From Ampelomyces quisqualis (lineage: Eukaryota > Ascomycota > Dothideomycetes > Pleosporales > Phaeosphaeriaceae): 64,000 bases of DNA. The first letter of the stretch is position 1, and every line of letters begins with the position of its first letter. Below, piece by piece: positions 1 through 13,497 of the stretch. Both the position numbers and the translations under genes were made by a program. The stretch lies in the NCBI GenBank assembly GCA_018398575.1, contig JAGTXZ010000005.1, forward strand, positions 2,852,001 through 2,916,000, read 5' to 3'. Below the pieces are notes generated by a model that worked only from the letters and a program-made list of their open reading frames with translations, was not told the DNA's origin and searched no databases.

Positions 1-2958
1 AACAAATAGGTTAACATGTATGTTTAATATTCTCTTGCAAGCTCTTTAAATTGCGTTCTTGTTAAGAAATTATAATCTTTGTTTTTATTAGTAATTAATT
101 ACAAACAATACGTGCGTAACAAGCTAAGGACTACTTAATACTGTTTCTGTAATATTCTATATATGTTTACTTATTAAGAAAGGTTAGAAGTAGACTGTGT
201 TTGCAGCTGCAAAAGTGTTGTTTTATAACTAAGTGCGTATACAAAAACAGAATTTAGATAAATAGTAAGAAATAAATATTATCTCTGCTATGCTAGCGCA
301 GTGTGTACTATAAGATCTAGCGTAAGATAGAATAACTCTAGTACCTATGCTAGTAATGTAGTATTCTATAATACTAATAGAAATAAGTATTAGTAATGTT
401 GTTCTTAAGGTACTATAATAGCTAGGTTCTCTCTACTACATTTAACACTAGCTGTCTAAGAGTATAGAGGCTATATAGATCTTAGCAAGTAAAGGTAAGA
501 AATGTTATAAAAAGACTATTAAGATACAACGTAATTATTAAGATTATCTCTGCAGAAAGAGTAAACCTTCTTAGATCTAACAGAAAAGAAAGCTGCTAAA
601 AGAGCCTCTTAAGGCGTTAACAGAGCTACTAAGCTATAGTACAGAGCAATATCTGCGTTGGTAGCAACAATATTAGAGAACGCATAGACAAATATTAAAT
701 AAGAATAATTTTAGAAGCTTAAAGATAAACTAGTAGAGGAATGTAGGCTAGATAGTAAGGTCCTGCTCTACCTTTAATAGCTAGCGTACTGCGCAACAGA
801 TTTCTAGCGTAACTACTACTACTGTATCTGTGCACCTAGTGCAATTGCTTAGCTAGTGCAATTAAACACTAAAACTACCTATAAGGCACCTTACGTAATG
901 CTTTATAACTTAACTACTATCAATCTAATTAACGTAGCTGTTATAGTAATAAAATTATAAAAAGAAAGTCTATCTTATCTATAAAAAAAATACGCATTAA
1001 TATATAATATTAACTATACTTAATATTAACTATACTATATTCTAGAAAAGAGTAACTAGCTATATATAGTTCTATATAGTTATATACTATTATAAACGTA
1101 ACCTATCTATAATATAATAATAAGAGCTTATATTATATATTAATAAGCTTATAAAGCGTAGTAAACTACTTTTTAGTAAATAATATAAATGTTAGTAATA
1201 CTTATTACACAGAAGGTAATGCTAAAGCTAATTAAGTAACTACGTTACGTAACTAGCTACTCTATACAGAAAACTGCCTTAACTTCTTTTAACTAGGACT
1301 ATAGATAGAAGATATATAGATTAATCAAATACCTATTTATATTCTCTTTATATAATTATACTAGAACCTAACTACCTATTATGTTATATAATAAGTAGTC
1401 TATTTAACAATAATTAGTAACTATATATTAGTACTAAAAATACGTATAAAATTTTATTTTACTAGAAATATTTTAGGCATTTATTTTTAAGTTTAATTAT
1501 TATAGTTTATAAAAAGAAAAGTTAAAACTTTATTTTTTATATAAAAAAAGCCTGTAGTATCTGTATTCTATTTAACTCTACTAAAAAACCTAAACTTTAA
1601 ATAGTAACGCAGTGTAAGATATATATCCTTAGCCTATATAGTAACCTATTTAGTATAAATAGCGTTAAGATTTATATCTATAGTTAATTTAGAATAAATT
1701 TAAAAAAAGAAGTTAGAATATATATCTTTAAAAAAGCCTACTAGAAATACCTTAGTAGTTTCTTATAGAGCCTTAATTACTAATTACTAGAAGTAGATAT
1801 TAGGTATTCTATTATACTTAATATTAGTAAACTATTAAATATATTACTAGAATAATAGCTTCTAGATAAGTAGCTTAGTAGACTTCTAGTATAAGTAGAT
1901 TTCTTTAAGTATAATAGCTTAAGCTAATTAGTATATAGACGTAATTGTTAAAAGCTATAAAACGCTAGGCTCTAGCCCTACTAAGAACGCTCTTGTCTAA
2001 GTAATAACCTCTATAAAGTATATAATAGAACCCTATCTAATATAGAATAACTTAGCTATTATATATAACTACTTTCTATAATCTCTTGCTTAGCAGAAAG
2101 TAGATAGAGTAGAGTAATCTCTATAATCTTTTAGCTCTATAAGAGTATATAGAGCATAAAAGAGTATAATATAAGATCTTCTAGTATATATACTCTTATA
2201 TAGCTTTCTCTAGCACTAAGATTAATCTATACTACTTAGTTACCTCTCTTAACTTTTAAGTAGTTTACCTCTTATTAACTTAAAAACCCTTTTCTACTTA
2301 TTAAGCAGTTTACTTCTTAATAAGTATAACATAGTATATAAATTAGTAAATTATAGAGTTGTTACGTGTAATACCTAAGCATGTTACTAAGGAAATAAGA
2401 GTCTATATAGAACTAGACTAACTAATTAAGCTGTCTCTTAGCTTAGTATATTTAATCTAATCTATCTTTGCATAGTATAGAACAAGTAATACAATCTTTT
2501 TACTTATAACAATCTAATCTAAAGAATTGCTTAGCTTCTATAGTAATAAGCTCTAGCGTTATAAGACTATAGTATTAATTTCCTCTGTGCACCTTATATT
2601 ACTATAGTACTACCTAGATTAAGGATTACTTTAATACTTCTTAAAACTTATATTAAATACTTTCTACACAAACTAGCTAGTTAACAATTATAGACTTCTG
2701 TTCTAACAATAAGATTAGCCTAGACGTTCTTCTAAATAGCTAATTAGATTAGCTGTACTAGTTTACTTAACTCTAGCTTTATACCTACAATAAAGAAGTC
2801 TAAGATTAGATTAACCTAGATAGTAACATAGTGCTCCTAATTAACAACTAGGAGCCTAAATACCCTAAGCTTCTAGCTGCTCCTAGTTAGCTAGTCTCTG
2901 CTCTACTACCTAGAGCTACTAATCTAAATACGTAAATCTGCAATAAAGCTTTTAATTT
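1..2958. other. AT-rich RIP-degraded sequence, no intact gene
   Basis: Very AT-rich sequence saturated with TAG, TAA and CTA and without open frames of useful length. Weak protein-like stretches appear on the plus strand when TAG is read as a former Trp or Gln codon, for example at about 2,700-2,940, but I cannot assign a family. I see no RNA gene, terminal repeat or promoter here. Most likely it is the remains of one or more transposons. Confidence 0.7.
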
Positions 2959-3801
2959 GTCAGGAAAATTTAACGTTGTTAGAGTTAGCAACATCTGCAA
3001 CACTGTTAGAACAGTTAACTAGACAGTTCTTAACTATACTTAACTGTTCCTAGGATCCCCTATTTGTTCTAGCTGCCTAATTAGACAAAAACGCCTAAAG
3101 TAATCTACCTGATCTACTAGACCTACCTGCCCTACCCGCGCAATTACGTAATTATTTTAAAAACCTAAAATATAGAGCTTTATTTCCTCTTTAAAATGTA
3201 CTATTTATAATTTTTATAGCTACTCTTTTTGTTTAGATGCAAGGCAGTAAGGTTTGTAGAGTTTTAAAGTTCTTTGCTAAGGCTTGTTTTTGCTAAAGCT
3301 CTAGCACTTTAACTAGATAATGTATTATATTTTTTATTAAAGAAATAGTAACTAAAGTGCAGATCTTACTTTAGAACATTTTATTATATTATATTTTAAT
3401 GCAGGCGCGTAGATCTGTTGTGTTGAACGTACTTTAAAGTTTTTTTAAAAAAGTTTATAACTTCAACGCGCTATATCTCAATAACTAGAGCAGCTACAAA
3501 AATTATGAATAGTGCATTTTAAAGACAGAATTCCGCTCTATATTTTGTTTTTTTAGGTTACTTACGTAATCATAAAAACACAGCAATACAGTCACGTGAG
3601 TAAAATTAGCAATATTAGCGACTCTGTTAGATCTGGCAACTCTAGCGGCCCTGTTAGGTTGCTGTTAAGTTGCTCTCAGGTTGCTAGCAACTAGTAGTAA
3701 GTAAGGCAACTTTAGCAAATTATCTAGTAGACAGTATTGCTGTTAGGCTGCTGCAGGTTGCAGCAATTAGGCTAACTAGATTAATCTTAAATTTTCCTAA
3801 C
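2959..3801 (+). mobile_element. Non-autonomous TIR/foldback element, copy A (843 bp)
   Basis: The ends are an imperfect 15-base terminal inverted repeat, GTYAGGAAAATTTAA (GTCAGG at the left, CCTAAC at the right). The same ends and interior recur at 34,727-35,561 (inverted) and 43,777-44,620. No open frame is visible in any copy, so it must have been moved by a transposase supplied elsewhere. The middle holds two imperfect inverted arms of roughly 120 bases that could fold into a hairpin. This copy is more RIP-mutated than B and C. A clear target duplication was not found, so the transposon superfamily is unresolved. Confidence 0.75.
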
Positions 3802-4479
3802 AAAGGCCTATTAGATTTAATATAGAATTAAATATATTATTATTAAGTATGTGTTATGTAGGTTGTATATCCTCTAATAGCTCTTTAGCTATTGTATCTT
3901 ATCTATACCCTTAGCTGCGCCCTAAGCGTCCTTTAGACTTACTTCTTATATTACTTTACTATAATAGTATTATTATTAATTAGAGTAAGGTTAGGTTTAA
4001 GAATTCTAATAAAGGCTTAGAAAGTTGTTTTTAACTAAAGAAGTAAGACGTAAGCTACAGCTAAAGCTATATTAAGCTAAGTAAAAGCGCAAAGTTATTA
4101 TACTCTACTAAGTATATAGTATACTAAAAAGTGCTAGAGTATAGATAGTAGAAATAACTAAGAGTAGACTAAAGAAGATATTAAAACAAGTAGTTAGAAA
4201 GAAGAGAAGACTAATAATTGCTTAGACAGCAAGTATAAAGAAATTAGAAAGAAATTAGTAAGCTTTATAACAAAAGCTCTAGTAGACATTAGAAAAGTGT
4301 AAGCCTTTAGCCTTTTAGCAACTCTATATAAAGTAGTAACTTTAATTCTAGTCTTTTAGGCTATTACTCTTCTCTAGTTTATTTAGATAAGCTTTAACTA
4401 CTATTTAGGCAGCCTATAAAAGCAACGCAGAGATAATACAAAACTGCTTAAGAGTATATTAAGTTGTTAACGCCTTAAA

Positions 4480-5239
4480 TACCCTAACAGATAGGAAGCT
4501 CTACTACTATTAACGCCTATAGAGTTAATACAAGAAGCTAGCGCTAATATAAGTAGTGCGCTAGAAGAGTAGGCTAAACAGCTATTAGAAGAGTACGCTA
4601 GGCGTAGAAGTATAAGCTAAGATAACTTAATATTAAGAGCTGTTTAGATACTAGTAGAGTTACTTAACTAAGTGTAGCCCCTATTATATATCACGCAATT
4701 ACTATTCTACCTAGTAGAAAACATGCTATTATTTAATAGAACTAACGTTACAGACTTTCTAGAGCGCTTTTAGAACTTCTTAAAGTACTATAGCTTTATA
4801 GACTAGATAATAGTTAACAGGCTAGTTGCCTACTATAAGCTAAGGTAGAAGACTATTATACAAGCGTCTAAAGAGTACGCAGAAGCCTAAGACAACTACT
4901 TGTAGAGAGAGCTTTATAATAGCCTCTAACAGCGTTTTAGAAATAATATTAAAGGTTAACAACAAGAATATATAGAGTACTTTAAACACTAGTTAGGTTA
5001 GTACTAAATAAGATTAGATCTAAAGATTAGAGACTACCTACAAGGCCTTTAAATCTATAGCAAAAGGTATATTAAAGCAGGCACTATTAATAAAAGCTGT
5101 TATAGCTACTACCTTGTTAAGGGATTACTACTCTAATACGCAACAAAAATCCTAGAGAGGTTTAGCTTAACAATAGACACCCTAAAGAACTTTAAGTATA
5201 AAAATATCTAAGACTATCTAGCTAAGAGCCTAGAAGTAG
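4480..5239 (+). pseudogene. Gag-like relic of a different LTR retrotransposon, truncated by Copia-1
   Basis: Reading the plus strand with TAG/TAA taken as mutated Gln or Trp codons gives one continuous frame. It begins with a charged, Leu/Gln-rich helix (around 4,560-4,620), then a block beginning NVTDFLERF (about 4,738), then a helical stretch resembling fungal retrotransposon gag proteins, ending DYLAKSLE just before the Copia LTR at 5,240. No pol follows: 24,376, the far side of Copia-1, does not continue this frame. Gag identity comes from recalled family resemblance and was not tested by search. Confidence 0.5.
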
Positions 5240-5384
5240 TGTTAGATTTAATAGGTTTAGTAGATAAATCTAAGTTGAAGTGTAATAACTTAATTAATTG
5301 TTATGTTCTGCTAGTGCCTGCGCCCTTTGTGTTTAGATAGCTTGCACAGCGCTATATTTAGGTAGCAAATTAGTAGTTGCTAGG
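5240..5384 (-). repeat. Copia-1 left LTR, first part
   Basis: First 145 bases of the 217-base LTR, starting TGTTAGATTTAATAGG. It is interrupted at 5,384/5,385 by the Gypsy array. The last five bases, CTAGG, are the Gypsy target duplication and are repeated at 19,280-19,284. In element orientation this is the 3' LTR. Confidence 0.85.
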
Positions 5385-5683
5385 TGTAACAACGCAGGTA
5401 GGTACAGCTATTAGGATTAAATTGGATACGTATTAGAGGCATATAGGAGTGCGTGTTGTATCAGAGATTCTGGATTGGCTATACACCTATAGGTCTTGTA
5501 CAGAAGGACAAGAGAAACTTGTCCTCTATCTATGCTATAGGCTTATATTTATAGTGGGCGTAGCAGCTAAGTCAGAGCGCTGTTAGAGCGCTTTTGGTCC
5601 TAATCTGCTAGCTCCCTACATAATCTGTTACTAAGCCTTTATAAGGTATTAGATATAATATGTGTTTGCATATACTTGTTACA
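5385..5683 (-). repeat. Gypsy LTR 1
   Basis: 299 bases, TGTAACAACGCAGG...CTTGTTACA. Near-identical copies lie at 12,183-12,481, 18,981-19,279 and 62,380-62,678, with an inverted solo copy at 26,950-27,248. Differences between copies are mostly CA/TA and TG/TA, the RIP signature. In the coding (minus) orientation this is the 3' LTR of unit 1. Confidence 0.92.
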
Positions 5684-6007
5684 TTACCCCCCTTCTTAAA
5701 TTTAATAGTTCCTATTGATTAGGTCTGTATTAGTGTTGTTTTAGATACCTCTCTAAATTGTTATAAACTCTTATTTACCTTAAGTTTATTTTAGGATAAT
5801 ATAATATAGCTGTTTGTTATTGTTTTAATTAGCGCGCTAGCTTATTTAACGTTCTTAACTTTACCTTAAGCTTTTTAAGCATATATACAAGGCTAGCCCT
5901 CTAGTATACTACTTCTCTACACTCTCCCCCTTACGTTTGTATACTCTAAAGCTATCTAAGCCTTGTCCTTTCTTAATTACTAGCTAACTGTATAGTAGAT
6001 ACACACA

Positions 6008-6697
6008 ATGCCTATTTCTGTCCCTCTTAGAGCTTATCCCCTAGCCTATTAGGTTGTTTGCCTGTAGGCTGCAAGAGCTTTTGCCTACGGCTATTTTGAT
6101 ATTAAGTTTAGATTCTATTTAGATATATCTAAGAAGTGTGCTTATTGCACACTCTTAAATAAGAAGTGTTGCCTAGTTTCTCTATATACAGGCTAGGAGT
6201 ATAATAGCCTTTCTAAGGCCCTTAACTGCAGGTTTGCTACCTTAGGTAGAGACAAGTCTAATAAGGTAGTATTAGAGCAGAAGGCTGCTGTTAAGGAGGT
6301 AGCGTTTTAGTTAGCTGCTGTTATACAAGTAGGCACTGCACAAGTAGCTAATATAAATAATGCTAACTTATTAGTTAGCGCTTATTACTAGAGAGAGGAG
6401 CTAGCTAGAGAGGTTAGGGCAATAGCTAAGGAGGTTAGGTTGCTTAGGAGGAGTATAGCTAGGTTAACTAGTGTAGTTGCTTAGCTAGTAGATGTTATAA
6501 TAGCATTAAGGGCTAATTAGTTAGTAGAGCAGGAGGAGGCGCAGAAAGTAGCACAAGAGGCTAGTACTTGTAGCAAGTAGAGCTAGAACAGAGGACAACT
6601 AGGTAGTGCGTTAGTGTCTGCACCTAGGGATTTAGATAATTAAGAACGTTCTACTAGTAGCAATAACAGTCTACTATTAGATCTAATAGAAGAGTAA
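6008..6697 (+). pseudogene. Antisense accessory ORF of Gypsy unit 1 (229 codons, RIP-damaged)
   Basis: On the strand opposite to gag-pol, between the pol end and the LTR, a 230-codon frame runs from ATG 6,008 to TAA 6,697, broken only by in-frame TAG/TAA codons that fit mutated Gln codons. The product would have a short N-terminal region, a cysteine cluster CAYCTLLNKKCC (CX2CX6C, about residues 47-58), then a long Lys/Glu/Arg/Leu-rich helical half that looks like a coiled coil. The same frame is kept in unit 2 (12,806-13,495) and Gypsy-3 (63,004-63,711), where several TAGs are still CAG. It lies tail-to-tail with pol. Antisense ORFs between pol and the 3' LTR are known in some plant Gypsy elements; the function here is unknown. 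I could not relate it to a named family. Confidence 0.65.
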
Positions 6698-6699
6698 GA

Positions 6700-9600
6700 C
6701 TTTTATTGTTAATAGCTGTTACCTACTAGTATAGTAGTTGCAATATTAAGTTTAATTTCCTTAACATAATTGTCTTAAAATGCTGTAAGATCTTTAACTT
6801 CTTTTTCCTATGCTGTAATCTACTTAGCTAACGCTTATAGAGGTTCTAGCTATTTTGAATAGCGTTTATAGAACGCTTGCAACATGTGCAGGGCGCCTAT
6901 AAAGTTTAAGGCATTGTACTAGGTAGAGTTAGGATTATAGCCTACTTATTTTACACAATACTTTAGGATAGAGCAGTATAGCTTGCTAGCTAGGATCTCT
7001 TTAACTTTCTATTCTTTAACGCCTTAAATTGGGATACTAGATAGGTTTAGGCTTAGCTAACTAGGCAGAGGGTTGTTAGGGTTCTTGCAGAGGACGTCTA
7101 GAGCAAACACGTTATAGATCTTAGAACCTTTAGGTAGCTTTAGTTAAAATAAATAGCTAACTTGTTCTAGAACTTTAAAGAGGCCTTTCTACAATTTAGC
7201 GAGTTTGCGACTTAGGCAGGTAACAGATAGGTTTTAGGTTAAGAGGTAAACCTTGTTACCTACTGCCTAATTAATAGATTAACAATGTTTGTTTACCTTA
7301 GCAGCTATCTGTTTCTACGCTTTCTCTATATTGTCTTTGGCTATGCGCTAGGCTTTATGCATACAGGTAGCTAAGCTTAAGGTATCCTTAACGTTTATAT
7401 CTTTGTGTTTTAAAGGGGATAATGCCTAATTCTAGCTCTATTATAGTTTAGATCTAAACAAGAGCTAGTACAGCGCTATACTAATCGCGGAGTGCAGCAG
7501 CGTAGCTTAGGCTTAATTAATTATTAGCAAGAGGTTACTCTAATTATTCTAGTAATAGAATACAAAAGGCCTTAATTGTTAATTAATATACTTGTTTATA
7601 ATCTTAGTTTGTCTATTAGTTTATTTATAGTAGGCTGTAGAAAGCTTAAGTTGCACGCCTAGGATCTTGCAGAACTTAGACTAGAATTAGAACACAAACT
7701 AGGGTCTACAGTTAAACACTATACTTTTAGGCGTATAGCCAAATTAGTATACCTATTAGATAAACAAGTAAGCTATTTCTTAAGCGTTAATTGTTTTGTA
7801 GCAAGGAATAGAAACAGCTTACTTAGATAGGCAATTAATAACAACTATAATTTAATTATAGCTATAATAATTAGTTAGGAATGTCTTAAAATCTATACAC
7901 AAATGCTACATAGGCCTATTAAGAATTTGTAATAGATAGAGGAAACCTTAGGCTTAGAGCTGTCTTAGATAAGATCTTTAACAGGAAACGCAGTTTTGTA
8001 CATAGCGTTTGCATATAGCTTCTATACTCTTCTAATAATATTACTAAGCCAGAAGCTAATATATCTTTATAGCGCTTAGGTAAGCAGTAGATACTTAATT
8101 GTAAGCCTCTCTAATTAGTTAAGTGCACAAAGGAGAGTCTCTAGGTACATATAGGCGTAAGTAATATAGTAGTAGTCCTTCTTAGACACAATACAGCTAT
8201 AGTAGCGTAAGGCGTTCTTCCTTAAAGGAGCAGCGATTCTCTACTAGCAGGGCTTTAATTAGTTCTAACAAGTTAAGATTTAGGGGGGCACTAATAGATT
8301 AGACTAAAATAACTAAAATATTAATTTCTAGCTAGTTACAGACGTAGTTCTAAGCTAGTTTAGAGTTAACTAGGGGGTTTAGGCGTTTAGGTCCTAGAAG
8401 TACACAGGATCTATTGTTTTGTTAGGCAGCCTTAACCTTGCTAACGTCCTGTTTCCTTTAGCTTAGGATATTAGCTTACTTGTTAAGCTTGCCAGGCGTG
8501 TACTTAATGCAGAAATTAAAAGAGGTAATAATTTCTGCCTATTATGCTTAACGTGCATTAAGAACTTTAGTAGTTATAAAGTATTCTAAAGAGTAGTAAT
8601 CTAAATACACCTAGATTTAACTCTGTATAGAGGTAAGTTTAGCTCTCTACTTCTTAAACGCTTTTAGAATAGCAAAAAGTTCCTTGTTATATATTTCTTA
8701 ATTAAGCTTAGCCCTAGATAGGGCGTAACTGTAGAAGGCTACAGAATACTACTTGTTGTTAAGGTACTTCTAAGAGAGTACTTCTGCTATTACTCTATCT
8801 AACGCGTTAGTTTCTAACTTTATGTTATACTTAGGATAGAAATAAGATAGCGTAGAAATAGCTAGGAGTAAGGCTTTAATCTAATTAAAAGCCTGTTAGC
8901 AGTCTGTAGTCTAATCAAACAGTGTAGTAGGACTTTAAAGCTTTATAATTAGTTTAGCTATACAAGAGAAATTCTTAATAAATTATTAATAGAAACTAGC
9001 AAAACTAAGAAATAACTTAACGCTAGTAACTGTAGTAGGTTTAGCCTAGTTTTAGAGTGCTTCTACCTTGTTAGGGTTAACTTTAGTGCCCTAGTTTATT
9101 AAAACGTAACCTAGATACTTTGTGTAGGTTACATAGAATTTACTCTTCTAAATGTCTACTTAGAGTCCTGTAGTACGTAGGCGCTCTAGGACCTTTTAGA
9201 CGTGTTCCTAATGTAAGTTTATATTCTCTAAGTAGATTAGAATATTGTTAAGATACGTAATACAGAAATTGTTAAGATAATTAATTAGTACATTATTTAT
9301 GTAGCGTTAATACGTAGCTAGCCTATTGCACAAGCCAAAAGGGAGAACCTTACACTTATATGTACTGTAACAGGTCTAAAAAGTAGTATACTCTTTAGAG
9401 TTAGAATCTATACAAATTTTGTTAAAAGCAGCCTAGATATTAAACTTAGTAAAGATCTTAGCCTTAGAGGGGCGTGATAGTAGCTTATTAATGCAAGGAA
9501 TTAGATAGACGTCCTTGCGCGTAAGGGCGTTAATCTTCTAGTAGTCTACATAGATGCGTATATCTCTATTTAGTTTGTGTACACAAAGGATAGGTAAAGC

Positions 9601-10640
9601 AAAAGGACTTTAGCTAGCCTTAATAAAACCCTTCTAAAGGTAGTCCTAGACGTAGGCCTTAGTAGCTTTAAGCTCCTCCTGGTTTTGCTTGTACAGAGGA
9701 CTAAACGCATTTAGTAATAGTTTTTTAAGGACAATCTTATAATTGTACAGATAATAAAAAGGCAATTGATTGGCTGCTAACTTGCTAAATATATCCTAAT
9801 ACTAGGAGTAACAGGCAGGTAATCTCTTATCTAATTGGCTTTAATTGTCTGCGTTGTCCTTAGAGGCAAGGATCCTGTTAATCTTATAGAGGCTTGTTGT
9901 AAAAAACTTGTTTTAGGGCTTCTTTATAATAAAGTAAAATGCATTGGCAGAAATAAGAGCAATGCGGGTAGTTAGAGAGGGTTTAGACTCTAAGCGGTTT
10001 TGCTTGGTTAGGGTATAAGAGATCTCTAAGATTTTTTAAGCTAATAGGAGCTTTAAGCATCTCTTAATATAATAAATAGAAGAAGAGAAACAGTAAAGAC
10101 TGTTTTAGATATAATAGTCTTCTTTCTTCTATAGGGCGTTGCGTTGTTGCACATTAAGATAGACAGTAGCTAGCACTATAGCTTAATATAGAATAGTAGG
10201 AATAGGGGGTAAAGGATTGTATAAACAGAGGTACTTAGATAGCTAAATAAACTGTAACCTATTAGTGTCTAATTAAATCTTAAATTGTCTTAACTATTAG
10301 AGGCTAAGTATACAATCCTAAGACCTAAGATTAAAGATAAGGAATAGATAGTTTAAAATCTTTTAGCTATTAATATTTAAGTGTAGTTAAATATATTAAG
10401 TAACTAAAGAAGTAATCTAATCCTTAAAGCTGCGTACCTAAACCTAGAAGAGGAGCTTCTAGATAGGTTGCTGCAAGGCTTTAGAAATAGATAAGATAAT
10501 TTGTAAATTTAAAAATAGGAAACCTTAAGTACTAGTGTTAACAAGAGTATTAAGGCGTAAGCTAAGGCCTTAGTTATAAAGAAGCGTAGGTATAAGGAAA
10601 TAGGGACTGCAAAACAAATAAGAAAGGTTAAGGTAGGATA
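6700..10640 (-). pseudogene. Gypsy unit 1 pol: RT, RNase H, integrase, chromodomain (RIP-inactivated)
   Basis: Minus-strand polyprotein relic. Reading TAG as Trp/Gln shows reverse transcriptase, with the YxDD box decayed to YLNNILIY at about 9,240-9,255 (both Asp codons read Asn, a G-to-A change). It is followed by RNase H and an integrase core with the first catalytic Asp in CIDF near 7,870. The integrase tail reads VGNKVYLLT near 7,250. A C-terminal chromodomain lies at about 6,870-7,020, with the pattern CVKxVGYNPNSTxYNALNF, where x is a TAG expected to be Trp. The chromodomain places the element among chromoviruses. Dozens of stops and the lost RT aspartates make it inactive. Confidence 0.88.
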
Positions 10641-10649
10641 GATTGTAAC

Positions 10650-11980
10650 AGCTTAGGCCTAGGGAGGAGTATCTTCTTAGGCGCTTCTGTTTCCTATACA
10701 ATATACCTCCTGATTAGGTTACTCTTAAGCATCTTTATACTTATCTACTTCTACAGCTTTAATCTAACGCACACAAGGCTTTGTGTAGTTACTAGAGTAG
10801 TGTTCTAGCTTACTGCAATTATAACAACTACTAGAGGTCTTCTATTATTCTAGCTTAGGAGTCTTTGTAGAAAGATATACTGTTATAGATTAATAGACTA
10901 GCGCAGAATTTATTGGAGCGCTAGTAGTAGTAGTCTAATTTGGCTCTAAATTCTGTTGTAGGGCTAACCTAATTAGTAACCTAGCAGCAGCTAGTGTTAT
11001 ACTTAGTGTAGAGTTGTTCTTCTACTCTATATTATATGTAGTAAGGTATTCTACTATCTAATTAAATAAGTTCTTCTATTAGTGCCTAAATCCTAGGTTA
11101 GAGGCTTGCAACCCTAGCGTAATCTTAGTCTATAAGTAGTAAAACTACTCTAAAGAGGGTACTTGTCCCTTAACTACAGAACTTAGAAACCTAGCTTTAA
11201 ACAAGGGGAACGTTTCCTCCTTAGTTATCTACATTTAATTAAAAGCTGCTTAGCTTTTAGCTACCTTGTTACCTGTAATAAAGTAAGACTTAAGTAGCCT
11301 AATTATTTGCTTAGCGTTCTAGAATTACTCTTAATTAGTATCTAATAAATATTATAGCTTAAGATAGCTCTTAGCTAATCCTATAGTATAGCCCTATACT
11401 AAGGCTATGTGTTGTCTTTTAGTCTAATAGTAATCTAAGTTAATCTTAAGTTAATCCTAAATAGAGGCCTGCTATTAGCAGAAGGTAGGATCTTTTCTAT
11501 TACTAAGATTATTTATATTAGGCGTTTTCTTAGATTGTTAAAGTTAGTAAAAGCCTTTATAGTAATGTAAGTACTTAGATATAAAGCTATTAGATAAACA
11601 GTAGGGTGCAGAATTGTTCTAGGGTAATTTAGTAGTAGGTAGGAGCTTGTCTAGTCCTATTAATAGAGTTAGTTCTTTTTTAAGAGAATTAATTTCTGCT
11701 AAAGCCTGTTTTAAATCTTATTGTAATTGATTAACCTCTATTTGAGCAGAGGTTAGATTTGGTGCAGCTCTAGGCTAAGGAGGTTCCTTAGTATCTGTCT
11801 TTTTTGCTTTAGCACTCTGTTACTAGGTTGTTACAGTTGATACAGAGTTGTCTTAAGAGAAGGCTTCTAGGGTTAGTTCTTTAGGGGGAGTTATTAGCGT
11901 TGCCTCTGATACTCCTAGGTTATTAATAGTCTCTAAGTTTCTATTGTAGCGCCAAACGCAACTTTTCTAAAGTAATCCTA
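10650..11980 (-). pseudogene. Gypsy unit 1 gag with CCHC zinc knuckle (RIP-inactivated)
   Basis: Minus-strand frame upstream of pol. The N-terminal part (about 11,650-11,950) contains a Gln/Lys/Leu-rich coiled-coil-like stretch (QLQxDLKQALAEINSLKKEL). The C-terminal part carries a zinc knuckle, CYNCSKLEHYSSN, at about 10,800-10,835; the fourth Cys is no longer visible. This is the usual gag layout of fungal Gypsy elements: capsid, then nucleocapsid knuckle, then protease/RT. Several TAG/TAA codons interrupt it. Confidence 0.8.
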
Positions 11981-12182
11981 ACTATTATATTAATAGGAAG
12001 ATCTAAACCTAAAGGCTTTAGCTATTAGGAGATCTAAGGGATCCTAACTGTGTTTAATAGATTTAAGGTTACAAACAGATCTAATTTAGATAAAGTTCTA
12101 GACGTTTTAACGCGATCTTTTTAAAAGTAAATTGCAATATTATATAAATGCTATTACTAGTAGGACAAAGTTTCTCTTGTAA

Positions 12183-12481
12183 TGTAACAACACAGGTAGG
12201 TACAGCTATTAGAATTGAATTGGATACGTATTAGAGGCATATAGGAGTGCGTGTTGTATTAGAGATTCTGGATTAGCTATACACCTATAGGTCTTATATA
12301 GAAGGACAAGAGAAACTTATCCTCTATCTATGCTATAGGCTTATATTTATAGTAGGCGTAGTAGCTAAGTTAGAGCGCTGTTAAAGCGCTTTTAGTTCTA
12401 ATCTACTAGCTCTCTACATAATCTGTTACTAAGCCTTTATAAAGTATTAGATGTAACATGTATTTACATGTGCTTGTTACA
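12183..12481 (-). repeat. Gypsy LTR 2, shared by the two tandem units
   Basis: 299 bases, same ends as LTR 1. It serves as the 5' LTR of unit 1 and the 3' LTR of unit 2. There is no target duplication at this junction, as expected for a tandem joined through one LTR. Confidence 0.92.
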
Positions 12482-12805
12482 TTACTCCCCTTCTTGAATT
12501 TAATAGTCTCTATTAATTAGGTCTGTATTGGTGTTGTTTTAGATACCTCTCTAAATTGTTATAAACTCTTATTTACCTTAAGTTTATTTTGGGATAACAT
12601 AATATAGCTGTTTGTTATTATTTTGATTAGCGCGCTAGCTTGTTTAACGTTCTTAACTTTACCTTAAGCTTTTTAAGCATATATACAAGGCTGGCCCTCT
12701 GGTATACTACTTTTCTACACTCTCCCCCTTATGTTTGTATACTCTAAAGCTATCTAAGCCTTATCCTTTCTTAATTACTAGCTAACTGTATAGTAGATAT
12801 ATATA

Positions 12806-13495
12806 ATACCTATTTCTGTCCCTCCTAAGGCTTATCCCTTAGCCTATTAGGTTGTTTGCCTGCAGGCTATAAGGGCTTTTGCCTGCGGCTATTTTAATAT
12901 TAAGTTTAGATTCTATTTAGACGTATCTAAGAAGTGTGCTTATTGCACACTCTTAAATAAGAAGTGTTGCCTAGTTCTTCTATATGCAGGCTAAGAGTAT
13001 AATAGCCTTTCTAAGGCTCTTAACTGTAGGTTTGCTACCTTAGGTAGAGATAAGTCTAATAAGGTAGTATTAGAGTAGGAGGCTGCTGTTAAGAAGGCAG
13101 CGTTTTAGTTAGCTACTGTTGTGCAAGTAGGTACTGCACAAGTAGCTAACATAAACAACGCTAACTTATTAGTTAGCGCTTATTACTAGAGGGAGGAGCT
13201 AGCTAGGGAGGTTAGAGCAATAGCTAAAGAGGTTAGGTTGCTTAGGAGGAGTACAGCTAGGTTAACTAGTGTAGTTGCTTAGCTAGTAGATATTATAATA
13301 GCATTAAGGGCTAATTAGTTAGTAGAGCAGAAGGAGGCGTAGAAAGTAGCGCAAGAGGCTAGTACTTGCAGTAAGCAGGGCTGGAACGGAGGACAACTAG
13401 GTAGTGCGTTAGTGTCTACACCTAGGGATTTAGACAATTAAGAATATCCTACTAGTAGTAATAACAGTCTGCTATTAGATTTAATAGAAGAGTAA
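12806..13495 (+). pseudogene. Antisense accessory ORF of Gypsy unit 2
   Basis: Exact counterpart of the frame at 6,008-6,697 (offset 6,798), same length. The start codon reads ATA instead of ATG, a TG-to-TA change. The CX2CX6C cluster and the helical half are kept. Some codons that are TAG in unit 1 are CAG here (for example CTGCAGGCT near 12,860) and the reverse, so unit 2 was damaged independently. Confidence 0.62.
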
Positions 13496-13497
13496 GA